DNA of 46,899 bases from DATKZB01 sp035528235. Its GTDB lineage: Bacteria; Planctomycetota; Phycisphaerae; FEN-1346. Shown in pieces: positions 1-7,812 of this stretch; position 1 is the stretch's first letter, and every line of letters begins with the position of its first letter. A program made the position numbers and the translations under genes. The DNA is taken from assembly GCA_035528235.1 (NCBI GenBank), contig DATKZB010000134.1, positions 1 to 46,899 on the forward strand, given 5' to 3'. The notes below the pieces were generated by a model that saw only the letters and a list, made by a program, of their open reading frames with translations, made no database searches and was not told the DNA's origin.

Positions 1-1029
1 GACCAGGACGGGCTGGAACCGCCGCTCCAGGGCCGCGTCTTTCTCGACGTGCTTGCGATACTCGTCGAGGGTGGTGGCGCCGATGCAATGGAGTTCGCCG
101 CGGGCGAGCATGGGCTTGAGCATGTTGCCGGCGTCGACGGCGCCCTCGGCCCGGCCCGCGCCGACGACGGTGTGGAGTTCGTCGATGAAGAGGAGGGTCC
201 GGCCCTCGGACTCCTTGATTTCGCCGAGGACGGCCTTGAGTCGTTCCTCGAACTCGCCGCGGTACTTCGCCCCGGCCACCAGGGCACCCATGTCGAGCGC
301 GAAGAGGGTCTTGTCTTTGAGGCCCTCGGGCACGTCGCCGCGCACGATCCGCTGGGCCAGGCCCTCGACGATGGCGGTCTTGCCGACGCCGGGCTCGCCG
401 ATGAGGACGGGGTTGTTCTTGGTCTTGCGCGACAGGATTCGGATGACGCGTCGGATCTCGGCGTCGCGTCCGATGACGGGGTCGAGTTTGCCGGCCCGGG
501 CTTCCTTCACCAGGTCGCGGCCGTAGCGGGTCAGGGCGTCGTAGGTGCCCTCGGGGCTCGCGCTCGTGACGCGCTGGCTGCCGCGCACCTCCGACAACGC
601 CTTGAGGAACTTATCGTGCGTAACGCCCAGCGCGGCCAGTGCGCGGCCGGCGGGCGAGTCGGCGGCCGTGTCGATGATGGCCAGGACGACGTGCTCCACC
701 GAGACGTACTCGTCCTTGAGGCGCTTGGCCTCGTCCTCGGCCTTGACGAGGACCTCGCTGAGCCGCTGCGTGACGTACACGTTGCCCGGCCGCACGCCGG
801 GGCCGCCGACCTGCGGCCGGCGGTCGAGTGCGTGCTCCAGTTCCGCCCGGAGGGCGTCAACCGGCACGTCCATCTTGTTCAGCAGGCGCGGCAAGAGGCC
901 TTCGCTCTGGTCGACGAGGGCGGCCAGCAGGTGCTCGACGTCCACCTCCTGGTGACCGCGACGCACGGCCAGCGACTGGGCGTCGTGCATGGCCTCCTGG
1001 CACTTCTGCGTCAGACGATTCGTGTCCAT
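1..1029 (-). CDS. clpB: ATP-dependent chaperone ClpB, N-terminal 343 residues (runs off the window)
   Basis: ClpB is a cytosolic AAA+ disaggregase that works with DnaK to rescue aggregated proteins. The reading frame enters from the left edge and starts at the ATG at 1029, after a GGGGGAG ribosome-binding site. Residues 1-150 form the double Clp-N repeat (motif VDVEHLLAAL). Next come the ClpB-type linker KLDPVIGRD, Walker A GEPGVGKTAIV near residue 208 and Walker B TLLFIDELHT near residue 280. The frame is open to base 1, where the sequence reads RRFQPVLV, so the middle domain and second AAA+ domain lie outside. The match to ClpB rather than ClpA/C rests on the linker and on the sequence around Walker A. 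No CIRCE operator was found upstream. A TATACA box at 1145-1140 with TTGCTG 19 bp before it is only a weak promoter candidate. Confidence 0.95.
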   Translation of the reverse strand, partial: MDTNRLTQKCQEAMHDAQSLAVRRGHQEVDVEHLLAALVDQSEGLLPRLLNKMDVPVDALRAELEHALDRRPQVGGPGVRPGNVYVTQRLSEVLVKAEDEAKRLKDEYVSVEHVVLAIIDTAADSPAGRALAALGVTHDKFLKALSEVRGSQRVTSASPEGTYDALTRYGRDLVKEARAGKLDPVIGRDAEIRRVIRILSRKTKNNPVLIGEPGVGKTAIVEGLAQRIVRGDVPEGLKDKTLFALDMGALVAGAKYRGEFEERLKAVLGEIKESEGRTLLFIDELHTVVGAGRAEGAVDAGNMLKPMLARGELHCIGATTLDEYRKHVEKDAALERRFQPVLV

Positions 1030-1116
1030 CGTGCGTGTCTCCCCCTGCGTCCGCGTCGGCCGGGGCGCGTGTGCCACGGCCGGTCTTGCCCGGCCGTGCT
1101 CGCCACGTGCATGTAG

Positions 1117-1134
1117 GCCGGGGCGCGCCCCGGC
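1117..1134. repeat. Perfect 18-bp palindrome upstream of clpB
   Basis: GCCGGGGCGCGCCCCGGC is its own reverse complement. It lies about 90 bp upstream of the clpB start, in the presumed leader. It could be an operator, a leader-RNA hairpin or a repeat remnant; nothing in the sequence decides between these. Confidence 0.5.
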
Positions 1135-1310
1135 ACCGGTGTATAGTCTGTCCACTCTATCCAACAGCAAACACTGTGCCACGAGGGAGCGGGCTTCGCA
1201 AGGTCTTGCGGGCGTTTCTGAGCGGGAACCGGGTCCGGAATATGCCATTTTGGCAGGCGGAACGGCCAGTAACCATCTGTCCTGCAACGCTGCTTCGCTG
1301 CTCAATGCCG

Positions 1311-1336
1311 CCTGGCGGCCTTCCTAGGCCGCCAGG
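1311..1336. repeat. Stand-alone hairpin with a GGCCTTCCTAGGCC core
   Basis: The arms CCTGGCGGCC and GGCCGCCAGG flank the hexamer TTCCTA. The same GGCC-TTCC(T/C)A-GGCC core with G/C-rich arms appears at 33821-33846 and twice inside each of the two MITE-like elements (1657-1803 and 33903-34048). This copy stands alone. No T-tract follows, so it is not a standard intrinsic terminator. Confidence 0.7.
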
Positions 1337-1374
1337 AACATCCGTGAGCCCCCATCGCGGCGGCCCGCGTGCGA

Positions 1375-1550
1375 CATGCCCACGCCAACAGCGAACATTT
1401 TGCATCGTGAATCGCAACCGGCCATCGGAGCATAACTTGTAGCGCGGGGGTTTACCCCCCGCGCCACATGTCCTAAGCCCCACGACCGCGGGGGATAAAC
1501 CCCCGCGCTACAGCGGTGGATGCAAAATGTTCAACAGCGGCGTGGGCATG
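1375..1550. repeat. 176-bp nested inverted-repeat element
   Basis: The outer arms at 1375-1406 and 1519-1550 are inverted copies of CATGCCCACGCC plus GAACATTTTGCATC. They are interrupted by the hexamer AACAGC, which reads in the same direction in both arms. Inside lies a second, perfect 17-bp inverted repeat, TGTAGCGCGGGGGTTTA, at 1438-1454 and 1496-1512. Each inner arm can also fold on itself (CGCGGGGG pairing with CCCCCGCG). The element has no coding capacity. The structure suggests a non-autonomous palindromic element inserted into, or grown around, an older one. Confidence 0.65.
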
Positions 1551-1617
1551 CCACCCCGGAGCGGAGGCTTGCCAGAAACTCTTGGCACACCCCTTCCCGG
1601 CCGCGCGGCACGGTCGG

Positions 1618-1646
1618 TTGACGGCCGCCCCGCGGCCGGCTACAAT
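1618..1646 (+). promoter_or_regulatory. Sigma-70-like promoter for mfd
   Basis: TTGACG at 1618-1623 and TACAAT at 1641-1646 are separated by exactly 17 bp. The expected start point is near 1653, immediately before the MITE-like element at 1657. As the sequence stands, the mfd leader would therefore carry the whole element, about 165 nt to the ATG at 1818. Confidence 0.6.
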
Positions 1647-1656
1647 GTCGGCGACT

Positions 1657-1803
1657 AGTGCTACTTTGTCAACTCGGCGTGGGCCCCTTGGAGCCCGCGC
1701 GGTGGCCTTCCTAGGCCACCGCGAGTTGGCGCAGGGCAACCTGTCGCGGCGGCCTAGGAAGGCCGCCGCGCACGGGGTGGCGATGAGTTGACAAAGTCGC
1801 ACT
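1657..1803. mobile_element. MITE-like element, copy A (147 bp, imperfect 18-bp terminal inverted repeats)
   Basis: The ends at 1657-1674 and 1786-1803 are inverted repeats that differ at one position (AGTGCTACTTTGTCAACT against AGTGCGACTTTGTCAACT). The dinucleotide TA sits at each outer edge, as expected for a TA target duplication of the IS630/mariner type. The interior holds two hairpins (1699-1722 and 1745-1770) with the GGCCTTCCTAGGCC core. A second copy of almost the same length, clearly alignable end to end, lies at 33903-34048. Neither copy encodes a protein, so movement would need a transposase from elsewhere. The IS630 link is inference from the TA ends only. Confidence 0.7.
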
Positions 1804-1817
1804 ACCAACCAGTACTT

Positions 1818-4800
1818 ATGGCCGAGGGCCAGAAAGTCGACATCCCGACCACGGGTCCGGGGGTTACCGACCTGCTGGGCCGTCAGGAGGTCACCGGCCT
1901 CGTCCGCCAGACCTTGCGCGAGGAAAGGCGGGCAAGCGTCGAGGGCCTGTGGGGATCCAGCGCGCCCGCCCTGGCCGCCGCACTTCTTCCGGATTGCCCG
2001 TCCACGCTGCTGTACGTCCTGGCGCACATCGACTCGGTGGACGACGCCCGCGACGACTGGCGCCTGTTTGCCGGCGAGGAGGCCCAGGTCTTTCCGGCGT
2101 GGGAATCGCTGCCGACCGAGTCGGACGTGTCGGACGAGATCCTGGCCGATCGTCTGCGCGTGCTCAAGGTTCTGCGGGCCGGCCAGCAGGGCGCCGGACC
2201 CCTGCCGCGCGTGCTCGTGACCACCATCCAGGCGCTCATGCAGCCGGTGCCGTCGCCGCGCCACCTGGCCGAGAACACGATGGAGTTGACGGTGGGCGCG
2301 GAGTACAGCGTGGCGCGTCTGAGGAAGTGGCTGGCCGAGCGCGGGTTCCGGCCGGCCGAACTGGTCCTGGAGCCCGGCCAGTACGCGGTGCGCGGCGGCA
2401 TTCTGGACGTGTACCCGCCCACGGCACCGGCCCCATATCGGCTGGAGTTCTTCGGCGACGACCTGGAGAGCCTTCGGACGTTCGATCCCTCGACGCAGCG
2501 GAGCCTCGACGACCGCGACCACGTCGCCATCTCGTTCATGCCCACCGGCAAGGGCGGCCCGCTGGCCCCCGAGACGACGACCAACCTGCTGGACTACCTG
2601 CCCGAGGACGCCTGGATCGTGTGGCAGGACCCGCTGGAGATCGCCGAGGTGGGCCGGTCGTTCATCGCGCGGCTGGCGAGCCCGGTGGGCGTGTACGCGT
2701 TCGACGCCGTGGTGCGCGAGTCGCGCGGGTTCGCGCGGCTGGACCTGTCGAGTTTCACGTCGGGTGGCGCCAGCGACGCCTTCACCCTTCGGACCGAAAG
2801 CCTGCCGCCCTTCAGCGGCAAGGCCGAAATGGTGCGGCAGGAACTGGCCGAGGTGGCGGCCGAGTCGGCCGTGCTCCTGTTCTCGGACAACGAGGCGGAG
2901 CGCGACCGCATGGCCGAGATCGTCGGTTCGATGGAACCCCAGGCCAAAGAGCGGATGCGGCTGGGCGTCGGACGGCTCGGGGCCGGCTTCCGCCTGGTGG
3001 CCGAGCGCGTGGCGGTGGTCGCCAATCACGAGATCTTCCGGCGGTACCAGACCCGGCGGCGCCTGGGCCGGCGCATCGAGACCCGGGCCATCGACACCTG
3101 GCTCGACCTGAAGCGCAACGACCTGGTGGTGCACGTGGTGCACGGCATCGGCCGGTACCTGGGCATGAAGACCCTGCGGCGCGACTCCAAGACCCTGTCC
3201 GACACCCGCGAGGCGCCGCCCGCCGACCCGCAGGCCGCGCACCAGACCGCCGATTACCTGCTGCTGGAGTTCCGCGACAAGGTGAAGGTCTACGTGCCGG
3301 CGTCGCAGGTGGACCTGGTGCAGAAGTACGTGGGCGGGTTCAAGGGCCGGCCGCAGTTGTCGCGCGTGGGCGGCAAGGCGTGGGGCGAAAAGAAACGGCG
3401 CGTCGAGGCCGCCGTCGAGACCTTCGCCGTGGAACTCTTGCGCATCCAGGCCGTCCGCCAGGCCCGGCCCGGCATCGCCTACCCCGAGGACAGCCTCTGG
3501 CAGAAGGAGTTCGAGGCCTCGTTCCCCTACCCCGACACCGACGACCAGACGGCCGCCATGCACGAGATCAAGCGCGACATGCGTTCGCAGCGGCCCATGG
3601 ACCGCCTGGTGTGCGGCGACGTGGGTTACGGCAAGACCGAACTGGCGGTCCGGGCGGCCTTCAAGGCCGTCGAGGCGGGCAAGCAGGTGGCCGTCCTCGT
3701 GCCGACGACCGTGCTGACGGTCCAGCACCTGAAGACCTTCCGCGAGCGGATGGCCGATTACCCCGTGGTCGTCGAGATGATGTGCCGGTTCCAGACGCGC
3801 GGCCAGCAGGCCGAGATTCTCGACCGGTTTCGCAAGGGGCAGGTCGACATCCTCATCGGCACGCACCGTCTGCTTCAGAAAGACGTCGTGCCGGCCGACC
3901 TGGGCCTGCTGGTGGTCGACGAGGAGCAGCGTTTCGGCGTCCGGCACAAGGAGACGCTCAAGCAGATGCGGCAGATGGTGGACGTGCTGACGCTGACGGC
4001 CACGCCCATCCCGCGGACGCTGCACATGTCGCTGCTGGGCATCCGCGACATCTCGAGCCTGACGACCGCCCCCCAGGACCGCCGCGCCGTGCGGACCGAG
4101 GTGTGCCCGTGGGCCGACGCGCTGCTGCGCCAGGCCATCCTGCGCGAACTGGCGCGCGACGGCCAGGTCTTCTTCGTGCACAACCGCATCCGGACCATCG
4201 AGTCGGTGGCCGATCGGGTCCGGGCCCTCGTGCCGGAGGCCCGCGTCCAGTGGGCCCACGGCCGCATGAACGAACACGAACTGGAGGACCGGATGCTCCG
4301 GTTCTTTGCGGGCGAGACCGACGTCCTCGTCTCCACCACCATCATCGAGTCCGGCCTCGACGTGCCGCGCGCCAACACCATGTTCATCCACGACGCCGAC
4401 CGCTTCGGCCTGGCCGACATGCACCAGTTGCGTGGCCGCGTGGGACGGTACAAGCACCGGGCGTACTGCTATCTCTTGCGGCCCGAGAACCGCCCGTTGA
4501 CGCCGGCCGCCGCGAAGCGGCTCCACGCCATCGAGCAGTACTCCGAACTCGGGGCCGGGTTCCAGATCGCCATGCGCGACCTGGAGATACGCGGGGCCGG
4601 CAACATCCTGGGGTCCGAGCAGTCCGGCCACATCACCGCCGTCGGGTACGAGATGTACTGCCAGCTCCTGGATGCCGCCGTGAGGCGGTTTCAGGGCAAA
4701 CCCGTTGAGGAGCCCCAACGGGCCGACGTGCAACTCGACCTGCCCGCCTTCATCCCCAACCACTACGTGCCGACCGAGAGCCAGCGCATCAGCCTGTACC

Positions 4801-5168
4801 GTCAGTTGCAACGGGCCGCCACGGCCGAGACCCTGGCGGAGGTGGCGGCCGAGGTCGCCGACATGTACGGCCCCATGCCCGAGGAGGTCCGACGGCTAAC
4901 CGACCTGGAGGCGGTGCGCGTGGCGGCAGGCCGACTGGCCGTCCGGAGTGTGCATCGCAAGGGCGCAGACCTGGTGTTCACGCTCGAAGACGCCGGGCGC
5001 CTCACGCCGCTGCTGGCCGAGCAGGCCGACCCCGAGGTCCGCCGGGCGGGCGTGGTCCGCGTGATCAACCCGTACACCGTCGTCTGGCGGCTGCACGAGG
5101 ACGCCGGGGCTGCGGCCGCCCTCGCGCTGCTGAAGAAGGTGCTTGCCGGTGGCGGGAGCGCCAAATAG
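1818..5168 (+). CDS. mfd: Transcription-repair coupling factor Mfd
   Basis: Mfd is the DNA translocase that removes RNA polymerase stalled at lesions and recruits UvrA. The 1116-residue product has the usual family length. The UvrB-like N-terminal part is followed by the RNA-polymerase-interacting segment (NDLVVHVVHGIGRY), Walker A GDVGYGKTELA near residue 600, a DEEQ box (VVDEEQRFGV) near residue 700, motif III TLTATPIPRTLH, the RecG/Mfd translocation motif region RGRVGRYKHRAYCYLL, and a C-terminal TRCF domain. The frame is open from a TTG at 1788, but bases 1788-1803 are the terminal repeat of an inserted element, so I place the start at ATG 1818. No clear Shine-Dalgarno precedes it. A promoter lies at 1618-1646. 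Confidence 0.97.
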   Translation: MAEGQKVDIPTTGPGVTDLLGRQEVTGLVRQTLREERRASVEGLWGSSAPALAAALLPDCPSTLLYVLAHIDSVDDARDDWRLFAGEEAQVFPAWESLPTESDVSDEILADRLRVLKVLRAGQQGAGPLPRVLVTTIQALMQPVPSPRHLAENTMELTVGAEYSVARLRKWLAERGFRPAELVLEPGQYAVRGGILDVYPPTAPAPYRLEFFGDDLESLRTFDPSTQRSLDDRDHVAISFMPTGKGGPLAPETTTNLLDYLPEDAWIVWQDPLEIAEVGRSFIARLASPVGVYAFDAVVRESRGFARLDLSSFTSGGASDAFTLRTESLPPFSGKAEMVRQELAEVAAESAVLLFSDNEAERDRMAEIVGSMEPQAKERMRLGVGRLGAGFRLVAERVAVVANHEIFRRYQTRRRLGRRIETRAIDTWLDLKRNDLVVHVVHGIGRYLGMKTLRRDSKTLSDTREAPPADPQAAHQTADYLLLEFRDKVKVYVPASQVDLVQKYVGGFKGRPQLSRVGGKAWGEKKRRVEAAVETFAVELLRIQAVRQARPGIAYPEDSLWQKEFEASFPYPDTDDQTAAMHEIKRDMRSQRPMDRLVCGDVGYGKTELAVRAAFKAVEAGKQVAVLVPTTVLTVQHLKTFRERMADYPVVVEMMCRFQTRGQQAEILDRFRKGQVDILIGTHRLLQKDVVPADLGLLVVDEEQRFGVRHKETLKQMRQMVDVLTLTATPIPRTLHMSLLGIRDISSLTTAPQDRRAVRTEVCPWADALLRQAILRELARDGQVFFVHNRIRTIESVADRVRALVPEARVQWAHGRMNEHELEDRMLRFFAGETDVLVSTTIIESGLDVPRANTMFIHDADRFGLADMHQLRGRVGRYKHRAYCYLLRPENRPLTPAAAKRLHAIEQYSELGAGFQIAMRDLEIRGAGNILGSEQSGHITAVGYEMYCQLLDAAVRRFQGKPVEEPQRADVQLDLPAFIPNHYVPTESQRISLYRQLQRAATAETLAEVAAEVADMYGPMPEEVRRLTDLEAVRVAAGRLAVRSVHRKGADLVFTLEDAGRLTPLLAEQADPEVRRAGVVRVINPYTVVWRLHEDAGAAAALALLKKVLAGGGSAK

Positions 5169-5171
5169 AAT
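5143..5171 (+). promoter_or_regulatory. Promoter overlapping the end of mfd
   Basis: TTGCCG (5143-5148), a 17-bp spacer and TAGAAT (5166-5171) make a plausible sigma-70-like promoter. Its -10 box includes the mfd stop codon TAG. It would start transcription near 5178, giving a short leader for the PpiC-type gene at 5210. Confidence 0.45.
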
Positions 5172-5209
5172 AGGGGTCTTGTTTGACGCCTTTGGGGTGG
5201 ACGGGTTCC

Positions 5210-6463
5210 ATGAGAGCCATGCACGTGTTAGGGGTGGTGGGCCTGGTGGTCCTCGCCGCGGCCGGGTGCGGCCGCCGGGGACGCGAACTCGATGCCCTGA
5301 CGCCCCAGGCTGCCGCGCGGGGCGAATACGACGCCGACGCCGGCGCGCCCGGCGAAGAGATCAACCCCGTCCAGTTGGCCAAGCCGGCCACCGGCCTGAC
5401 GGGACCGAAATCGCCCGGCCCCACGGCCACGCTGACGCGGCCCGACCTCGACGCCCAGTACGAGGCCCGTCTGGGCGACGTGGCGCTGCCCATCCCCAAG
5501 GAGCGGCTGCCCGTGCTGGCCGACGCCGACACCAAGGGCGAGTCGCCCATTCTGGTCAACACCGTCCTGGCCGAGGTCAACGGCGAAGTCATCACGCGCG
5601 AAGACATTCTGGGCCCCATACGGCCCCAGATGCAGGCCTGGCGCAAGGAGTACACCCCCGAGGCCTTCGAGAGCCGCTGCCGCCAGGTCATCAACATGAG
5701 ACTGCGAGAGGCGATCAGCCGGCGGCTGGTCGTCCAGGAGGCCAAGGCCAAACTCTCTGAAGAGGAGAAGAAGCAGATCGATAGCACGCTGGGCCGGACC
5801 GTGAAGAACCTGGCGTCCGAGGCAGGCAGCGCCATGCAGCTCGAAGAGAAACTCAAGAGCGAGGGGTCCTCGCTCAGCGAAGAGCAAGAGCGGCAACGAG
5901 ACCAGTTGATGGTCCAGCGGTACCTGCGGAGCAAGATTGCGCCCACGGTCCACATTACCCATTCCGAATTGCTCGACGCCTACAACCAGGTTCGCGACGA
6001 ACGTTACGTCCAGCCCACACGGGTGCGGCTGGGTCTGGTGGCCATCCAAAAGAGCCAGTCGCCCTCCGTGACCGAGGCCCGGGCCGTGGCCGAGGCCGTC
6101 CAGAAACGGGCGTCGGCCGGCGAGGACTTCGGCCGGCTGGCCCGACGCTACAGCCACGACCCCATGGCCGAGAAGGGCGGAGACTGGGGATTCGTGACCC
6201 AAGGGGCCTTTCGCGTCAAGGCCGTCGACGTCGTCCTCTTCGCGCTCGAAGAGGGCCGGGTGGGGCCACTCGTCGAGACCGACGACACCTTCTACGTCGT
6301 CAAGGCCCTCGAACGGAAGCCCGGACACACCATCCCCTTCACCCAGGTCCAGGACGAGTTGGAAGACGAGGTCCGCGACCGCAAGTACAACGAAACGGTC
6401 AGCCAGTACATCCAGGACCTGTACCAGCGCGGCTACGTCCGCGTGATGCCGGAGAACATGTAG
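5210..6463 (+). CDS. SurA/PpiC-type peptidyl-prolyl isomerase, lipoprotein
   Basis: The predicted product is a 417-residue extracytoplasmic foldase that would catalyse cis-trans isomerisation of prolyl bonds in exported proteins. The start at ATG 5210 gives a short hydrophobic signal with a lipobox (VVLAAAGC, Cys20). A nearby alternative is ATG 5219. The middle (AEVNGEVITREDIL, about residues 125-140) is the SurA-type N-terminal helix region. A parvulin domain covers about residues 265-375, with the family motifs DFGRLARRYSHDP and GGDWGFV. The C-terminal tail is a SurA-like helix. It begins a run of co-directional genes, and the ferredoxin gene starts 10 bp after its stop. Family assignment is firm; SurA-like outer-membrane chaperone duty is inference. 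Confidence 0.9.
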   Translation: MRAMHVLGVVGLVVLAAAGCGRRGRELDALTPQAAARGEYDADAGAPGEEINPVQLAKPATGLTGPKSPGPTATLTRPDLDAQYEARLGDVALPIPKERLPVLADADTKGESPILVNTVLAEVNGEVITREDILGPIRPQMQAWRKEYTPEAFESRCRQVINMRLREAISRRLVVQEAKAKLSEEEKKQIDSTLGRTVKNLASEAGSAMQLEEKLKSEGSSLSEEQERQRDQLMVQRYLRSKIAPTVHITHSELLDAYNQVRDERYVQPTRVRLGLVAIQKSQSPSVTEARAVAEAVQKRASAGEDFGRLARRYSHDPMAEKGGDWGFVTQGAFRVKAVDVVLFALEEGRVGPLVETDDTFYVVKALERKPGHTIPFTQVQDELEDEVRDRKYNETVSQYIQDLYQRGYVRVMPENM

Positions 6464-6473
6464 GAGCAGCCGC

Positions 6474-6827
6474 ATGCCCGAAGTGGTTTTCCAGCCGTAC
6501 GATCTTCGCCTCCAGGTGCCGCGCGGCACCAGCCTGCTGGCCGCCGCCGACGAGGCCGCCGAGATGGTGGACGACGATTTCTTCGCCGGCGAACTGTGCG
6601 AAGGACGGCACGAGTGCGGCAACTGCGTGGTCGAGGTCATCGAGGGCGCCGACGCCCTGTCGCCCATGACGGAGTCCGAGCGGAAGTTGCTCGAAAACCT
6701 CGGCCAGGGCACCGCCGCGCGAACCGCCTGCACCGCACGCGTCTACGGCGACGTCACGGTCCGCATCCCCAGCCCCGTCAAACACACCGACCCGCAGGGC
6801 CAGGCCCAGATGCAGGCCCATCCGTAG
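6474..6827 (+). CDS. [2Fe-2S] ferredoxin, adrenodoxin-like cysteine spacing
   Basis: This 117-residue soluble electron carrier has cysteines at positions 42, 48, 51 and 86. The CX5CX2C spacing followed by a distant fourth Cys is typical of adrenodoxin/Isc-type and plant-type [2Fe-2S] ferredoxins. AGGAG stands 8 bp before the ATG. It lies between a periplasmic foldase gene and panE, with no partner reductase or Isc genes in the window, so its redox partner cannot be named. The C-terminus is polar and low in complexity. Confidence 0.88.
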   Translation: MPEVVFQPYDLRLQVPRGTSLLAAADEAAEMVDDDFFAGELCEGRHECGNCVVEVIEGADALSPMTESERKLLENLGQGTAARTACTARVYGDVTVRIPSPVKHTDPQGQAQMQAHP

Positions 6828-6855
6828 GACGCGTCCCCTCGGAGCGAGCGCCCCG

Positions 6856-7812
6856 TTGCCCAGAACCGCCAAGCCCGGCCCCTTCACGCACGTGGCGATC
6901 ATCGGGCCGGGCGCCGTCGGCCTGTGCCTGGCGGTCCGCCTGGCCGGCGCGCCGGCCGCGCCGCGCGTCACACTGATCGACCACGACGCCGCACGGGCCC
7001 GGCGGCTGAGCGCGCGGCCGATCCAACTTCGCTCGCGCTCGGGCGACGCCAAGGCCGACGTCCCGGTCCGCCTGGCGCCCGATGCCCCGGCCGACCTCGT
7101 CATCCTGGCGACCAAGGCCCATCACGCCCGCGCCGCCGCCTCGTCGGCCGCTGCCTGGATAGGCCGGGCGCCCCTGGTGACCATCCAGAACGGTCTGGGC
7201 GCAGGGGCCGAGGTGGCCGACGCCCTGCCCGCCACGACCGTCGTCACGGGTGTGACGTACCTGGCGGCCAACCGGCTGGCCGAGGGCGAGGTCTGCCACG
7301 TGGCCGGCGCCGTGACACACCTGGGGTACGAAGGCCGCCCCGCCGACGGCACGGTCGAGCGGGTGGCGGAGTTGCTGGAGCGGTCGGGCCTTCCGGCCCG
7401 GGCCGAGGCCGACATGGTGCCGCGGGTGTGGGGCAAACTGCTCGTCAACGCGGCCATCAACCCCGTGGCGGCGCTGGCCGGCGCCCGGAACGGGGAGGTC
7501 GCCGTCCGGGCGACGCTGCGGGCGATGGCCGAGGCGATTGCCCTGGAAGGACAGGCCGCCGCGACAGCCGCCGGCATCCGGCTGCCCTACGCGAGCGCCG
7601 CCGAGGCGGCCGTCGAGACCGCCCGCCAGACCGCCGACAACCGCTGCTCGATGCTCCAGGACCTGGAGGCCGGGCGGACCACCGAGATCGAGTACCTGAA
7701 CGGCGCCATCGTCCGCGCGGCCGAGGCCGCCAGCGTGCCGGTGCCGGTCAACCGCGCCGTGACCGCGCTGGTGCGGCAGGTTACGGCGGCACAACCGGGG
7801 GCCCCATCATGA
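6856..7812 (+). CDS. panE: 2-dehydropantoate 2-reductase (ketopantoate reductase)
   Basis: PanE uses NADPH to reduce 2-dehydropantoate to pantoate in coenzyme A synthesis. The 318-residue product has the N-terminal Rossmann motif IIGPGAVG (residues 15-22), the strand VILATKAHHA, the conserved TIQNGLG segment, and the family's catalytic lysine in WGKLLVNAAINP (Lys194). The C-terminal helical domain carries the NRCSMLQDLEAGRTTEIEYL signature of substrate and dimer contacts. The start is a TTG at 6856 preceded by GGAG at 6841. The stop overlaps the next start (ATGA), so the downstream membrane protein is probably translationally coupled. Later CoA genes (coaC, coaB) are found at 26.4-27.7 kb. 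Confidence 0.93.
   Translation: MPRTAKPGPFTHVAIIGPGAVGLCLAVRLAGAPAAPRVTLIDHDAARARRLSARPIQLRSRSGDAKADVPVRLAPDAPADLVILATKAHHARAAASSAAAWIGRAPLVTIQNGLGAGAEVADALPATTVVTGVTYLAANRLAEGEVCHVAGAVTHLGYEGRPADGTVERVAELLERSGLPARAEADMVPRVWGKLLVNAAINPVAALAGARNGEVAVRATLRAMAEAIALEGQAAATAAGIRLPYASAAEAAVETARQTADNRCSMLQDLEAGRTTEIEYLNGAIVRAAEAASVPVPVNRAVTALVRQVTAAQPGAPS

Larger units (their letters stand above)
1030..1817. other. Gene-free region between clpB and mfd, rich in palindromes
   Basis: This 0.8-kb stretch separates the divergent clpB and mfd genes. It contains a perfect 18-bp palindrome (1117-1134), a stand-alone hairpin (1311-1336), a 176-bp nested inverted-repeat element (1375-1550), a sigma-70-like promoter (1618-1646) and a 147-bp MITE-like element (1657-1803). 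Short open frames exist on both strands but look like random high-GC frames: they lack ribosome-binding sites and run through the palindromes. No RNA gene was recognised. Confidence 0.7.

Noticed and set aside
1030..1200. CIRCE or sigma-32-type heat-shock control of clpB
   Set aside because: No TTAGCACTC-N9-GAGTGCTAA and no CTTGAA/CCCCAT pair was found upstream of the start.
1157..1483. 108-codon minus-strand frame in the clpB-mfd gap
   Set aside because: It starts inside the nested palindromic element, has no ribosome-binding site and no recognisable sequence.
1788..1817. TTG start of mfd ten codons upstream of the chosen ATG
   Set aside because: These codons lie largely in the terminal inverted repeat of the inserted element and are unlikely to be native coding sequence.
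1473..4811. 1112-codon minus-strand frame opposite mfd
   Set aside because: Mfd on the + strand has all helicase motifs. The antisense frame has shadow composition and no start signals.
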